Assembly (NCBI GenBank): GCA_040219085.1
Contig: JAVJTC010000043.1
Span: forward strand, 68,481 to 112,416
Direction: 5' to 3'
Length of the DNA: 43,936 nucleotides
From: Acidimicrobiales bacterium
GTDB lineage: Bacteria > Actinomycetota > Acidimicrobiia > Acidimicrobiales > JAVJTC01
Below, piece after piece: positions 16,197-25,000 of this stretch. Every line of letters begins with the position of its first letter. Positions within the stretch are counted from its first letter, which is position 1. The notes below the pieces were generated by a model. It had not been told where the DNA came from. It saw only the letters and a list, made by a program, of their open reading frames with translations, and searched no databases. Position numbers and translations under genes: made by a program.

Positions 16197-17936
16197 ATGA
16201 GCGGGTCACCGATGCGCCGAAGTGCCACCCGGTGGTTCCCCGGTCTCGCCATCCTCGCCGGCAGGGAGGGCCGGGGCTCGCCCCGCGACGCGCTCGCCGG
16301 CCTGGCGCTCGCCGCGCTGTTGATCCCCCAGGGCGTGGCCTACGCCGAGCTCGCCGGGCTCCCTGCCGTGACAGGGCTGTACACGACCGTCGTCGGGCTC
16401 GTGGCCTACGCGGTGTTCGGGCCGTCGAGGGTCCTTGTCATCGGTCCCGACTCCTCGCTCGCCCCGCTGATCGCGGCCGCTGTCCTCCCCCTGGTCGCGA
16501 TCGACGCGAGCCCCGCCGAGGCCGTCGCGCTCGCGGCGATGCTCGCTCTGTTCGCCGGTGCGCTGTGTGTGATCGCGGGCCTGGCCGGCGTTGGGATCAT
16601 CGCCGGGGTTCTCTCGCGACCCGTGCGCACCGGCTACCTCAACGGGATCGCGCTCGTCGTCCTCGCAGGGCAGCTGCCGAAGCTCCTCGGCTTCGGAACC
16701 AGCGGGGAGGTGCTGCCCGAACTGATCGACGGCCTGATCGACGGACTCCGCGACGGCGGCGTCGTGTGGGAATCGGCGGTGATCGGGGTCGGCTGCATCG
16801 CGGCGATCGAGGCAGCCCGGGCGCTGGGGACCATCGCCGTCGGCTTCGCCGTGAGCATCGTGACAGCGACGCTCGTCGTCTCGAGCGCCGACCTCGCCGA
16901 CCGCGGCGTGTCGGTGATCGGCGACGTCCCGTCGGGTCTACCGACGCCCGCCTGGCCCGACGTCTCCGGCGGACAGGCACGGGACCTCGCCATCGCCGCC
17001 ATCGGGATCGCGTTCGTGACCATCGCGGACACCGCGGCGCTGTCGCGTTCGATCGGGCCGAAGGTCGGTGAACGCACCGACACCGACGACGAGATCGTCG
17101 CCATCGGGATCGCCGACATCGCCTCAGGAGTCTTCGGAGGATTTCCCACAAGCGCCAGTTCGTCGCGCACCGCCGTCGCCGCCGCGGCCGGGGCCCGCAG
17201 CCAGATGGCCGGCCTCGTCGGTGCGCTCCTCGTGGCCGCTGTGCTCCTGTTCGGCGCCGACCTGGTGGCCGACATCCCCTCGGCCGCCCTCGCCGCCGTC
17301 GTGATGGTGGCGGCCGTGTCGCTCATCGACGTCGGCACCCTGCGGTGGCTCGCACGCGTCAGCCCCTCCGAGGCGGCGCTGTCCCTCGCCGCCACCGCCG
17401 GCGTCGCGTTCGTGGGTGTCCTCGAGGGAATCGTCATCGCGGTGGGCCTGTCACTGGCCGCCTTCGTACGGCGGGCGTGGCGGCCCTACGACGCCGTCCT
17501 CGGTCGTATCCGGGGCCGGAAGGGCTACCACGACGTCGACCGCCATCCGGAGGCCCGCCGGGTTCCCGGTCTGGTTCTCTACAGGTTCGACGGCCCTCTC
17601 TTCTTCGGCAACGCCGAGTACTTCGACGAGAGGATCCGCGGGATCGTCGACGATGCCGACTCAGAGGTCCGACGCGTCGTCATCGCCGCGGAACCCATCA
17701 CCGACATCGACTCGAGCGGCGCCGAGATCCTCAACGACCTGATCGACCACCTGACGGGAATCGGTGTCGGTTTCGCGTTCGCCGAACTCAAGGGACCGGC
17801 CAAGGACAAGCTCGCAGCGTTCGGGGTCATCGACCAGCTCGGACCGGACAGACTCCATCCGACGATCGGCACCGCGGTCAGCGCGTACGTGGCCGAGACA
17901 GGCGTGGACTGGACCGACTGGACCGCAGAGACCTGA
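16197..17936 (+). CDS. SulP (SLC26-type) anion transporter with STAS domain
   Basis: The 579-residue protein has the SulP membrane domain with about 11-14 helices. The signature GVAYAELAGLPAVTGLYT lies near residue 45 and GPSRVLVIGPDSSLAPL near 80. A C-terminal cytosolic STAS domain starts at about residue 450 (VPGLVLYRFDGPLFFGNAEY) and contains TDIDSSGAEIL. SulP members move sulfate, bicarbonate or other anions, often with sodium or protons; the substrate is not decided by sequence. The start is the ATG 7 nt after the ligase stop; a second in-frame ATG five codons later is possible. Confidence 0.9.
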   Translation: MSGSPMRRSATRWFPGLAILAGREGRGSPRDALAGLALAALLIPQGVAYAELAGLPAVTGLYTTVVGLVAYAVFGPSRVLVIGPDSSLAPLIAAAVLPLVAIDASPAEAVALAAMLALFAGALCVIAGLAGVGIIAGVLSRPVRTGYLNGIALVVLAGQLPKLLGFGTSGEVLPELIDGLIDGLRDGGVVWESAVIGVGCIAAIEAARALGTIAVGFAVSIVTATLVVSSADLADRGVSVIGDVPSGLPTPAWPDVSGGQARDLAIAAIGIAFVTIADTAALSRSIGPKVGERTDTDDEIVAIGIADIASGVFGGFPTSASSSRTAVAAAAGARSQMAGLVGALLVAAVLLFGADLVADIPSAALAAVVMVAAVSLIDVGTLRWLARVSPSEAALSLAATAGVAFVGVLEGIVIAVGLSLAAFVRRAWRPYDAVLGRIRGRKGYHDVDRHPEARRVPGLVLYRFDGPLFFGNAEYFDERIRGIVDDADSEVRRVVIAAEPITDIDSSGAEILNDLIDHLTGIGVGFAFAELKGPAKDKLAAFGVIDQLGPDRLHPTIGTAVSAYVAETGVDWTDWTAET

Positions 17937-17951
17937 CGGCGGCGTGTGGAG

Positions 17952-17975
17952 CCGGTCCCGGGATCTCCGGACCGG
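17952..17975 (+). terminator. Possible terminator hairpin after the SulP gene
   Basis: CCGGTCC and GGACCGG form a 7-bp stem with a 10-nt loop 16 nt after the SulP stop codon. It has no T-tract. Confidence 0.35.
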
Positions 17976-17984
17976 GCGGTCGGG

Positions 17985-17990
17985 TACCGT
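17985..17990 (+). promoter_or_regulatory. -10 element of alpha/beta hydrolase gene
   Basis: TACCGT would start transcription near 17998, leaving a leader of about 28 nt with a GGAG ribosome site before the ATG at 18026. Confidence 0.45.
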
Positions 17991-18025
17991 CTGGGGGCCC
18001 TGACAGGTGAACGAACGGAGCGGCG

Positions 18026-18811
18026 ATGACCGACGCGATCGACCACGTCACCCTGTTCGGCGAGCGGAACGGGGCCCCACCCGTCGTCCTCGGCCACGCT
18101 GTGACCACAGACCGTTCCACCGTCGAACCGACCGCCGTCCTCCTTGGGAGAGATCGCCACGTCCTGACCTGGGATGCACGCGGCCACGGGGGACGATCTG
18201 CCCCCGAGGGCGGATTCTCCTACGCGGACCTCGCTGGGGACCTGCTCGCCGTGCTCGACCACTTCGAAATCGAGTCCGCGGTGGTGGGCGGTGTCAGCCA
18301 GGGGGCGTTCGTCGCGCTGGAACTCGGCCTCGCCCACGCCGAGCGGGTCGCCGGCCTCGTCCTCATCGCGTGCCAGGCCGCGACCGAACCGCCGGAGGTG
18401 ATCCCGCCGCAACGCGCGGCGGTCCGGCGATGGGCGGCGGAGGGGCTCGACCACGCACACGCCCACTGGATGGCCGAAATGAACTTCGGGGCCGATCACC
18501 CCGGCAACCCGGCCTGGGTCGAGTACTGGATGGCCCGCGACGGCAGTCTCTACATCGAGGCGTTCGAAGCACTGTTCAACCGCCCGGATCGTCGGGCGGA
18601 TCTCCGGCGGGTCAGAGCTCCCGCTCTCGTCATCCGGGGTGAGAACGACGGATGGATTTCCGCCGAACGCGCCACGGAACTCGCCGACGGGCTCACAGGC
18701 GCTGGTCCCCTCGTCACCATCCCCGGGGCGGCCCACATCCCCACGCTCACCCATCCCGTCGAGGTGGCCGCCACGATCGGTTCCTTCCTGGAGGACATGG
18801 ACACGCGCTGA
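18026..18811 (+). CDS. Alpha/beta-fold hydrolase
   Basis: The 261-residue protein has the alpha/beta-hydrolase layout: oxyanion-hole strand VVLGHAVTTD, the TWDARGHGGRSAP segment, the nucleophile elbow GGVSQGAFVAL with Ser at about residue 91, the acid near GENDGW, and the late His in AAHIPTLTHP. These complete the catalytic triad. It resembles carboxylesterases and the 3-oxoadipate enol-lactonase group, but the substrate is open. It stands alone, with its own promoter and GGAG ribosome site, and ends 18 bp from the convergent YeeE operon. Confidence 0.88.
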   Translation: MTDAIDHVTLFGERNGAPPVVLGHAVTTDRSTVEPTAVLLGRDRHVLTWDARGHGGRSAPEGGFSYADLAGDLLAVLDHFEIESAVVGGVSQGAFVALELGLAHAERVAGLVLIACQAATEPPEVIPPQRAAVRRWAAEGLDHAHAHWMAEMNFGADHPGNPAWVEYWMARDGSLYIEAFEALFNRPDRRADLRRVRAPALVIRGENDGWISAERATELADGLTGAGPLVTIPGAAHIPTLTHPVEVAATIGSFLEDMDTR

Positions 18812-18829
18812 CCGACGACGGCGACCCCC

Positions 18830-19294
18830 TCAGCGACCCGAGGCGACGATCTCGCGGTGCTCCCCGTCGCCGGCAGGAGCGAGCCCCGCCGAGGTCTGGA
18901 CGTCGCGGATGTACAGCCCGACGAACAACCCGACGACCGCGATTCCGCCGTAGAACGCACCGGACGCGAGCATGGCCAGCGCCGGAGCGGGGCACGTCCC
19001 CGCGAGCGCCCATCCCGTCCCGAACAGGGCGCCGCCGATGATGTGGTGCCGTTCGACCTTCGAGCGCGAGAGCTTGAGTTGCCCGCCATAGATCGTCCTG
19101 AGGGACCGCCGGTCGAGGATCATCAGCAGCGGCAGGGACACGCCGATCGCGAGCCCCATGAGGAGGAAGACGTCGGGCTCGTCGAGCCGCAGCGTCTTGT
19201 GGATGGTGTCGTACTCATGGAGTTGGGCTGCGACGAGGACGAATCCGAATGCGGCGCCGAAGACCCCACCGACGAGGTTCATGCGCAGCTTCAT
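18830..19294 (-). CDS. YeeE/YedE family transporter, second subunit (DUF6691 type)
   Basis: This 154-residue membrane protein has four helices (VFGAAFGFVLVAAQ, VFLLMGLAIGVSLPLLMIL, ALFGTGWALAGTCPAPAL, FYGGIAVVGLFVGLYI) and the conserved cysteine in GTCPAPAL. Together with its partner it makes the equivalent of one full YeeE/YedE protein, a family that includes the thiosulfate transporter TsuA, where cysteines carry the substrate across the membrane. The ATG overlaps the upstream stop (ATGA), so the two halves are made together. Transport of thiosulfate or another sulfur species is inferred from the family. Confidence 0.87.
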   Translation of the reverse strand: MKLRMNLVGGVFGAAFGFVLVAAQLHEYDTIHKTLRLDEPDVFLLMGLAIGVSLPLLMILDRRSLRTIYGGQLKLSRSKVERHHIIGGALFGTGWALAGTCPAPALAMLASGAFYGGIAVVGLFVGLYIRDVQTSAGLAPAGDGEHREIVASGR

Positions 19295-19800
19295 GACTTC
19301 ACCAACACACCGTCGACGAGGTCCAGATCGCCGAGGCTCGTGAGCGACGTGAGGATGAACGTCACGACGACGGCCGTTCCGACGAACGTCGCGGTGGCGG
19401 CCCAACTCGCCGGTGACCGCTGGGCCGTGCCGCAGATCCCGTGGCCCGAGGTGCAACCTCCGGCCATCCGGGCGCCGTACCCCATCACGATGGCGGCGAG
19501 GAAGACGACGATGGCGATGACCGGTTTCGACCAGCCTGCCTCCTTCATCGCGTCGTAGCCGGTGCGGGCGTCCACGCCCGCACCCAGTGCCGCCGCCAGC
19601 ATTCCCCCGGCGAAGATCCCCCCGAAATACCACACCCGCCACGACACGGTGTCGACGTCATGGCGGGCCGCCTTGATCGTCTGGAGATAGGCGCCGCTGG
19701 CGCCGAGCGGCTGGTTCGCCACGACGAACAGTCCAACCACAAGTAGGCCGAGGAGCGGTCCCGTGATGTACCACTCGAGTCTGTCGGGGAGGAGTTCCAT
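19291..19800 (-). CDS. YeeE/YedE family transporter, first subunit
   Basis: The 169-residue membrane protein has four to five helices and the family motif ARMAGGCTSGHGICG near residue 123, with two cysteines that in TsuA-type transporters line the sulfur path. It precedes the second half, coupled by an ATGA overlap. The ATG at 19800 lies 9 nt after GGAGG, so I reject the longer frame. No TANNNT hexamer is visible upstream; that region has no TA dinucleotide for about 100 bp, so the promoter may belong to another sigma class. Confidence 0.87.
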   Translation of the reverse strand: MELLPDRLEWYITGPLLGLLVVGLFVVANQPLGASGAYLQTIKAARHDVDTVSWRVWYFGGIFAGGMLAAALGAGVDARTGYDAMKEAGWSKPVIAIVVFLAAIVMGYGARMAGGCTSGHGICGTAQRSPASWAATATFVGTAVVVTFILTSLTSLGDLDLVDGVLVKS

Positions 19801-19904
19801 GGCGACGATCCTCCACCCGCGTCGTGACTTCCGCAAGGGCCAAGGTCCCCCGCCCGTCGCCAGACACCCGGCACACCGTCACACCCCGGCGACACCATGG
19901 CCTC

Positions 19905-20432
19905 ATGTGCAGAATCTGTGACGGCTACTCCGATGAAGAACTCACGCGGGAACTCGACCTGGCCATCCGGGTCCACGGCTTCACACGGGTCGGCGTCGAG
20001 AACCCCGACGGCACCGGGTGGACCTACACCATCGGCCTCGCCGAGAACTGCGGCCAGCCCGACCTGGTATGCATCGACGTCGAGCCCGACTTCCAACAGA
20101 GGCTCGTGCAGGCCATCGCCGCGACGGTCGTGGAAACGGGATCCCCACCGGATGCCCGGTCGCTCGCCCAGCTGGATGTCGAGCTGGTGCAGGTCCACCC
20201 CCGACACCTCGACGGTGACCTCGTGAATCTCTGGGCGGAGCGCTATCGGCGCAGACCGGGCGAGGGAGACTTCCTCCAGGTGCTGCCGGGTTCGTCCCAC
20301 TTCTGCGCGTGCCACGCCAGGGCCGCACGACGCCTCGACGACCCGCGACCGGTCACCACTCCAGGCCCCAACCGGGCTCAGCGTCGAGCCCGGGATCGCA
20401 ACTCTGGGAGGCACGGCCGCCCACCCCGCTGA
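19905..20432 (+). CDS. DUF4262 domain protein
   Basis: The 175-residue protein matches the DUF4262 type: ICDGYSDEEL at the N-terminus, then GWTYTIGLAENCGQPDLVC, HPRHLDGDLVNLW and the late YRRRPGEGDFLQVLPG. The role of the family is not known to me. A basic, Pro/Arg-rich tail of about 35 residues follows. The start is an ATG without a clear ribosome site or TANNNT hexamer. The stop codon lies in the loop of a GC-rich hairpin. Confidence 0.8.
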   Translation: MCRICDGYSDEELTRELDLAIRVHGFTRVGVENPDGTGWTYTIGLAENCGQPDLVCIDVEPDFQQRLVQAIAATVVETGSPPDARSLAQLDVELVQVHPRHLDGDLVNLWAERYRRRPGEGDFLQVLPGSSHFCACHARAARRLDDPRPVTTPGPNRAQRRARDRNSGRHGRPPR

Positions 20433-20469
20433 GCGGGGCACCCCCATTCCCGGCCGGATCGCCGGGGAA
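20424..20469. terminator. Tandem hairpins between DUF4262 gene and tRNA-Thr
   Basis: Hairpin 1 (20424-20438) is CCCCGC, loop TGA, GCGGGG, and its loop is the DUF4262 stop codon. Hairpin 2 (20447-20469) pairs TTCCCGGC with GCCGGGGAA, with one bulge. The pair separates two convergent units and could end transcription in both directions. Confidence 0.45.
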
Positions 20470-20514
20470 CTGGCAGGCGGACGGTCCCGGAGGGTACACA
20501 GCTGTCGAGTCGAG

Positions 20515-20587
20515 AGCCCGAGGTCGGAATCGAACCGACGACCTATTCATTACGAGTGAATTGCTCTGCCGACTGAGCTACTCGGGC
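20515..20587 (-). tRNA. tRNA-Thr (anticodon CGU)
   Basis: The 73-nt minus-strand sequence folds as a full cloverleaf: acceptor GCCCGAG/CTCGGGC, D stem GCTC/GAGC, anticodon stem ATTCA/TGAAT with loop CTCGTAA, T arm GTCGG TTCGATT CCGAC. Anticodon CGT reads ACG (Thr). The discriminator base is U and no CCA is encoded. Confidence 0.96.
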
Positions 20588-20598
20588 GACGGCGACTC

Positions 20599-20604
20599 AC
20601 GTTA
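20599..20604 (-). promoter_or_regulatory. -10 element of tRNA-Thr gene
   Basis: TAACGT lies 11 nt before the mature 5' end of the tRNA, so a short 5' extension would be removed by RNase P. Confidence 0.5.
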
Positions 20605-20707
20605 CCAAGCCGCGCGCACGGCCCGACCCTCCCGTTCACACGCGACAAAGAGCGGGCCCGCCGACAGCTTCGGGTCAGCTTCGACAGTCGTGGAACGGGC
20701 GAACCGC

Positions 20708-20713
20708 TAGCGT
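20708..20713 (+). promoter_or_regulatory. -10 element of cNMP-binding protein gene (leaderless)
   Basis: TAGCGT is followed by 7 nt and the ATG at 20721, indicating a leaderless mRNA. Confidence 0.55.
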
Positions 20714-20720
20714 CGCCGCG

Positions 20721-21209
20721 ATGACCTCGCCGCTGCTGCAACGCTGTCAGGGCCTTCCGGTTCTCGAGCTCGCCGAAGGCGAGACCCTCGTGACCGAGGG
20801 CGGCCGCACGGGGCGTCTGTTCGTCGTGGTCGACGGCACCTTCGAGGTCTCCTTCGCCGGGTCACGGATCGCCATGATCACCGAGGCCGGTACCCCCATC
20901 GCCGAAATGTCGATCCTGTTGGACACTCCGCACGGGGCCACGGTCACCGCCGCACGACCGTCGAAGGTCCACGTGGTGGAGGACGCCGCGGAGTTCCTGC
21001 TCAGCGACCGCGAGATCCTGCTCGAGATCTCACGCGTGCTCGCCCGACGTCTCAACCGTCTCGTCGGCTACCTCGCCGACGTCAAAGCCCAGTACGGCGG
21101 CGAGGACGGCCACCTCGGTCTGGTGGACGAGGTCCTGTCGCAGCTCACCTTCGGCGAGCAGGCCACCGTCGAGCCCGGCTCCGAGCGCGACCCGGACCCG
21201 CTCTACTGA
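20721..21209 (+). CDS. Stand-alone cyclic-nucleotide-binding domain protein
   Basis: The 162-residue protein consists of one cNMP-binding beta-barrel (LAEGETLVTEGGRTGRLFVVVDGTFEVSF, then GTPIAEMSILLDTPHGATVTA) and a C-terminal helical region (ILLEISRVLARRLNRLVGYLAD). The phosphate-binding cassette position reads IAEMSILLDTPHGATV, with Glu present but Arg replaced by His-Gly, so ligand binding may be altered. There is no DNA-binding HTH, unlike CRP. It may work as a small effector or subunit. The gene is monocistronic and leaderless. Confidence 0.85.
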   Translation: MTSPLLQRCQGLPVLELAEGETLVTEGGRTGRLFVVVDGTFEVSFAGSRIAMITEAGTPIAEMSILLDTPHGATVTAARPSKVHVVEDAAEFLLSDREILLEISRVLARRLNRLVGYLADVKAQYGGEDGHLGLVDEVLSQLTFGEQATVEPGSERDPDPLY

Positions 21210-21215
21210 ACCGGC

Positions 21216-21959
21216 TCAGGCCCCGGCGGGCACCCGCGGCGGCCAGAGCTGTTCGGTCCCCTGCCGTTCGAACGAGAACCACTCCGCGGACCCCGCGTCG
21301 GTGTCCACCACGACGTGCGCCGGCAGTGGGCCCATCTGGCGACCGGCGTTCATGACCCAGGTCTCGCCGATCCGCCCGACCCAGTCCCCGCCCTCCTTGA
21401 AGGGTGAGTCGTGGATGTGCCCGGTGAGAACGAGATCCGGCTGGTGCTTGTCGATCCAGGCGTTCAAGTCCTTGTCGCCGATATGGCGTTTGCCGATCCA
21501 GGACACGGGGGACTCGTCGGGCGGGTAGTGGTAGACCCAGATCCACACGGGTGGCCGGTCGACGGCGTCCTTGTCGAACTGGGCGTCGACGTCGGCCCGG
21601 GTCGCCGGACCGTCCCACCACGGACAGATCGTGACCCTGACGTCGCCGCGGTCCAGGCGACCCCAGTCCACGTGGGCGCCCACCTCGTCGGCCGTCTCGA
21701 TCCACGGTGCGCTCTTCTCGTCGTGGGAGTTGCGCGCCGTGAGATCGTGGTTGCCCGAACAGGCGATCACATCGGTCACCGCCGCCATCTTCTCCAGATA
21801 GGTCCGGATGACCACGATCTGGGATTCGAGCGGAACCGACGACGACAGGTCGAGATGGTCCCCGGCCAAGACGACCGCGTCGAACTCGGGGGCCTGGGCC
21901 AGGATCCAGTCGAGTTGGGGCAGCGTGTAGTGCAGGTCTGACGCGACGAGGAGTTGCAA
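21216..21959 (-). CDS. Calcineurin-like metallophosphoesterase
   Basis: The 247-residue enzyme shows the full metallophosphoesterase motif series: SDLHY (D-x-H), AGDHLD, SGNHDL, VYHYPP and TGHIHD, which bind two metals. The substrate could be a phosphodiester, a protein or a nucleotide. The start is taken at a TTG that follows TAGGTT by 7 nt; the first motif then lies only 6 residues from the start, which is normal for the family. A GTG eight codons upstream lies before the hexamer and is unlikely. Confidence 0.88.
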   Translation of the reverse strand: MQLLVASDLHYTLPQLDWILAQAPEFDAVVLAGDHLDLSSSVPLESQIVVIRTYLEKMAAVTDVIACSGNHDLTARNSHDEKSAPWIETADEVGAHVDWGRLDRGDVRVTICPWWDGPATRADVDAQFDKDAVDRPPVWIWVYHYPPDESPVSWIGKRHIGDKDLNAWIDKHQPDLVLTGHIHDSPFKEGGDWVGRIGETWVMNAGRQMGPLPAHVVVDTDAGSAEWFSFERQGTEQLWPPRVPAGA

Positions 21960-21966
21960 GGCCCCG

Positions 21967-21972
21967 AACCTA
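21967..21972 (-). promoter_or_regulatory. -10 element of metallophosphoesterase gene (leaderless)
   Basis: TAGGTT is followed by 7 nt and TTG, supporting a leaderless TTG start. Confidence 0.55.
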
Positions 21973-22061
21973 CAACGCAGCACCGATGCCAGCTGCGCCG
22001 GCTGACGGCAGTCTGAACGACACGGCCACGTCGACGGCCACCTGGAACCGCTCGCGTGGGG

Positions 22062-25000
22062 CTAGCCGAAGAGCCTCCTACGACGTCGACCGAGCGCGAA
22101 CAGTGCGAGCCCGGTGGCGATGAGAATCGCCGCGAGCGTAACGGCCGCCAGCGGCGAGGCGCCGGTGAAGGCGAGGCCACCGCCGACGTCGCCGTCGGGT
22201 CCCGGCGCGACCTGCGGGTCATCGGGGGTGTCGGTGGCGGGCCCGACGGCGTCGTCGGGTTCGGGTGAGGGAGTCGGCGCGGGCTCGTCGGCAACCACGC
22301 CCACGTAATGACTCGGGTCCGAGTCACGCACAGGGAGCAGCGGGAACCTCGCCATCGCGCCGACCGTGGCCATGTTTGCGTACTGGCCCTCGACGACGAC
22401 GCCGGTCGCGACGCAGGTCACCGTCTCACCCGGGGTCATGACGGCGATCACGTTGTCGCCGTCGTCATCATCGTTGAGCGGATCGCACGAGATGTCCTCG
22501 TCGGGGATCTGGTTGTCCGTGACGGTCACCGAGAAGAGATTCGTGTTGCCTGTGTTGGTGACGACGTAGGTCCACGTCACAGTTTCACCGACGACGAGTT
22601 CGGGACCGGTCGGCGAGTCCGCGTCTTCACCGTTGGTCGACTTCTCGATGTCGATGGCAGGGGATCCGCCGAAGTAGTGAGAGGGGTCTTCGTCGGTGAC
22701 GTCGTCGAATGGTGTCTCCGTCTCGGGGTCGATGATCGGCCCGTAGGAACCGGGGTCGGTCGGGTACGTCGCGGGGTCCGAAGGGTCAAAGGAGGGATCG
22801 GGCTCGGTCGGCAGCGCGGGTGATCCGATCACGTCGGCGAGGTTCTCGTACGAGCCGACCACCGCAGGAGCGCTCGCCGTGCAGATCACCGACTGGCCGG
22901 GCAGGAGCAGATCCACCACGTTGTCGCCACCCGCGTCGCCGTTCACCGGGTCACACGAGATGGCCGCTCCGTCGAGTCGATCATCGGACACGACGACAGC
23001 GCTCAACGCCACATTCCCCGTGTTCGTCACCACATAGGTCCAGGTCACTGAGGAACCGGGGGCGACGACGGGCCCGGACGGGTTGTCCGCGTCCTCACCG
23101 TTGGTCGACTTCTCGATGTCGATAGACGCCACCGGAGTGAAGTAGTGCGACGGATCGTCGTCGACAACGGGTTCGGACACCTCGCCGGAATCGTCATCGA
23201 CGATGTCGCCGTAATCGGCCGGATCACTCGGATAGGTCCCCGGATCAGCCGGATCGAACCCCTCACCGGGAGCAGACGGATACGCCGGCTGACCCTCGAC
23301 ATCGGAGAGGTTCTCATAGAGCCCCTCCACCGCGATCCCCGTCGCCGAACACGTCACCGACTGGCCCGGCACGAGCAGATCCACCACGTTGTCGCCACCG
23401 GCGTCGTCGTTCACCGCAGCACAGGAGATGTCACCCTCAGCGATCACATCGTCGGACACGACCACACCGGTCAACGCCACATTGCCCGTGTTCGTCACCA
23501 CATAGGTCCACGTCACCGTCGAACCCTCGCGGGCGATCGGCGCCTCCCAACGGCCGTCGGCATCGGTGCCGTTGGTCGCCTTCTCGATGTCGACCGACGG
23601 CGTGTACCCGAAGTAATGCGACGGATCCTCGTCGGTGGGTGCCTCGAGGATGCCAATCGGCGCGCCGTCGGGATCCACGGGATCACCGGTCGCGCCGGCG
23701 AGGTTCTCGTAGACCCCCTCGACGGCGTCGGCGGTGGCGGTGCACGTCACCGACTCGTCCGGGCCGAGGAGGTCGACGAGATTGTCGTCGTCGGTGTCGC
23801 CGAGTGCCGATGCGTCGCAGCTGATGTCCGTGTCGTCGAGCCGGTCGTCGGTCACGGCGACGTCCGCCAGGTCGACGTTGCCGGTGTTCGTCACCACATA
23901 GGTCCAGGTCACAGTCGAACCAGGCGCCACGAACGGGCCGGGCGCATCATCAGCATCGGTGTCGTTCGTCGCCTTCTCCACGTCGATGGAGGTGGCAGCG
24001 CCGAAGTAGTTCGAGGGGTCGGCGTCGGTCGGGCGCTCCATGAGCGTCGAGTCGGGGTTCTCGATCGGGACACCGTCGGGAGTCACGGGACGGCCCGAGA
24101 CGTCGGCCTCGTTCGAGTACTGGCCTTCCTGCGCGGACGCCGTCGAGCCGGCCTCGTACTGCCAGGTCTCGTCGAGATCGAGGATCCCGTCGGTGTCGGT
24201 GTCGCCGACGTTGAAGCCGCCGGAAGTGACGGGCATGATCGTGCCCGCTCCCGTGGAGAGATCGTCGCCGGTGTCCCCCGGTGTGCCGGCGTCGTCGACG
24301 ATCACGATGTCATCGAGACCGACATTGGCGCCTGCGGGGATCGTCACGACGTAGGTCCACGTGATCGTCTCGCCCGGCTCCACGTAGAAGCCGGGTGCGG
24401 TGTCGGCGTCTACCCCGTTCGTGGCCTTCTCGATGTCGATGTCGGCGACCGCCCCGAAGACGTTGGCCGGGTCCGAATCGGTCACCGGGATCGGGTTACC
24501 GTCGCCGTCGAAATACGGCGAGCCGTCGATCCGGACGAGTTGGTCGTAGGTGCGCTCGTCCCAGGGGATCTCAGGCAGCACCGGGTCGGCCGTGACGTCG
24601 GCCACGTTGGTGAAGACGCCCTCGGTGGGAGTCGGGACGGTCTCGGCTCCGTCGACGAGTGCAAGACACGTCATGGTCTGGGGCGTGTCGGCGGTGTCCT
24701 GGCTCGCGGGATAGAGAGTCGTCTCGGGGCAGTCGATGGCAACGAGGCCCGGGAACTCCGTTTCCAGGTCGCCGTCGTTCAGCGTGACGTTCTCGAGGAC
24801 GACGTTGCCGGTGTTCGTGACATCGAAGGTCCAGCCAACGTCCAGCCCGAACGGCACGTAGACGCCCGGCGCGACGTTGGCGTCCTCACCGTTGACGAAC
24901 TTCGTGATGTCGATCGCCGGATCGGGCCGCCACAACCCGGCGTCGAAGGTGATGTCTGACTCGGTGAGGTCCACCGGCACCTCCCACAGCTCCTCGTACT

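Noticed and set aside
22600-24900. Regular repeats that might be read as a CRISPR array
   Set aside because: Units are 390-475 bp, in frame and protein-coding; there are no short direct repeats with unique spacers.
23145-24959. A 604-codon open frame on the plus strand opposite the giant surface protein
   Set aside because: It mirrors the repeats of the minus-strand gene, has no recognisable domain and a composition expected from antisense high-GC DNA.
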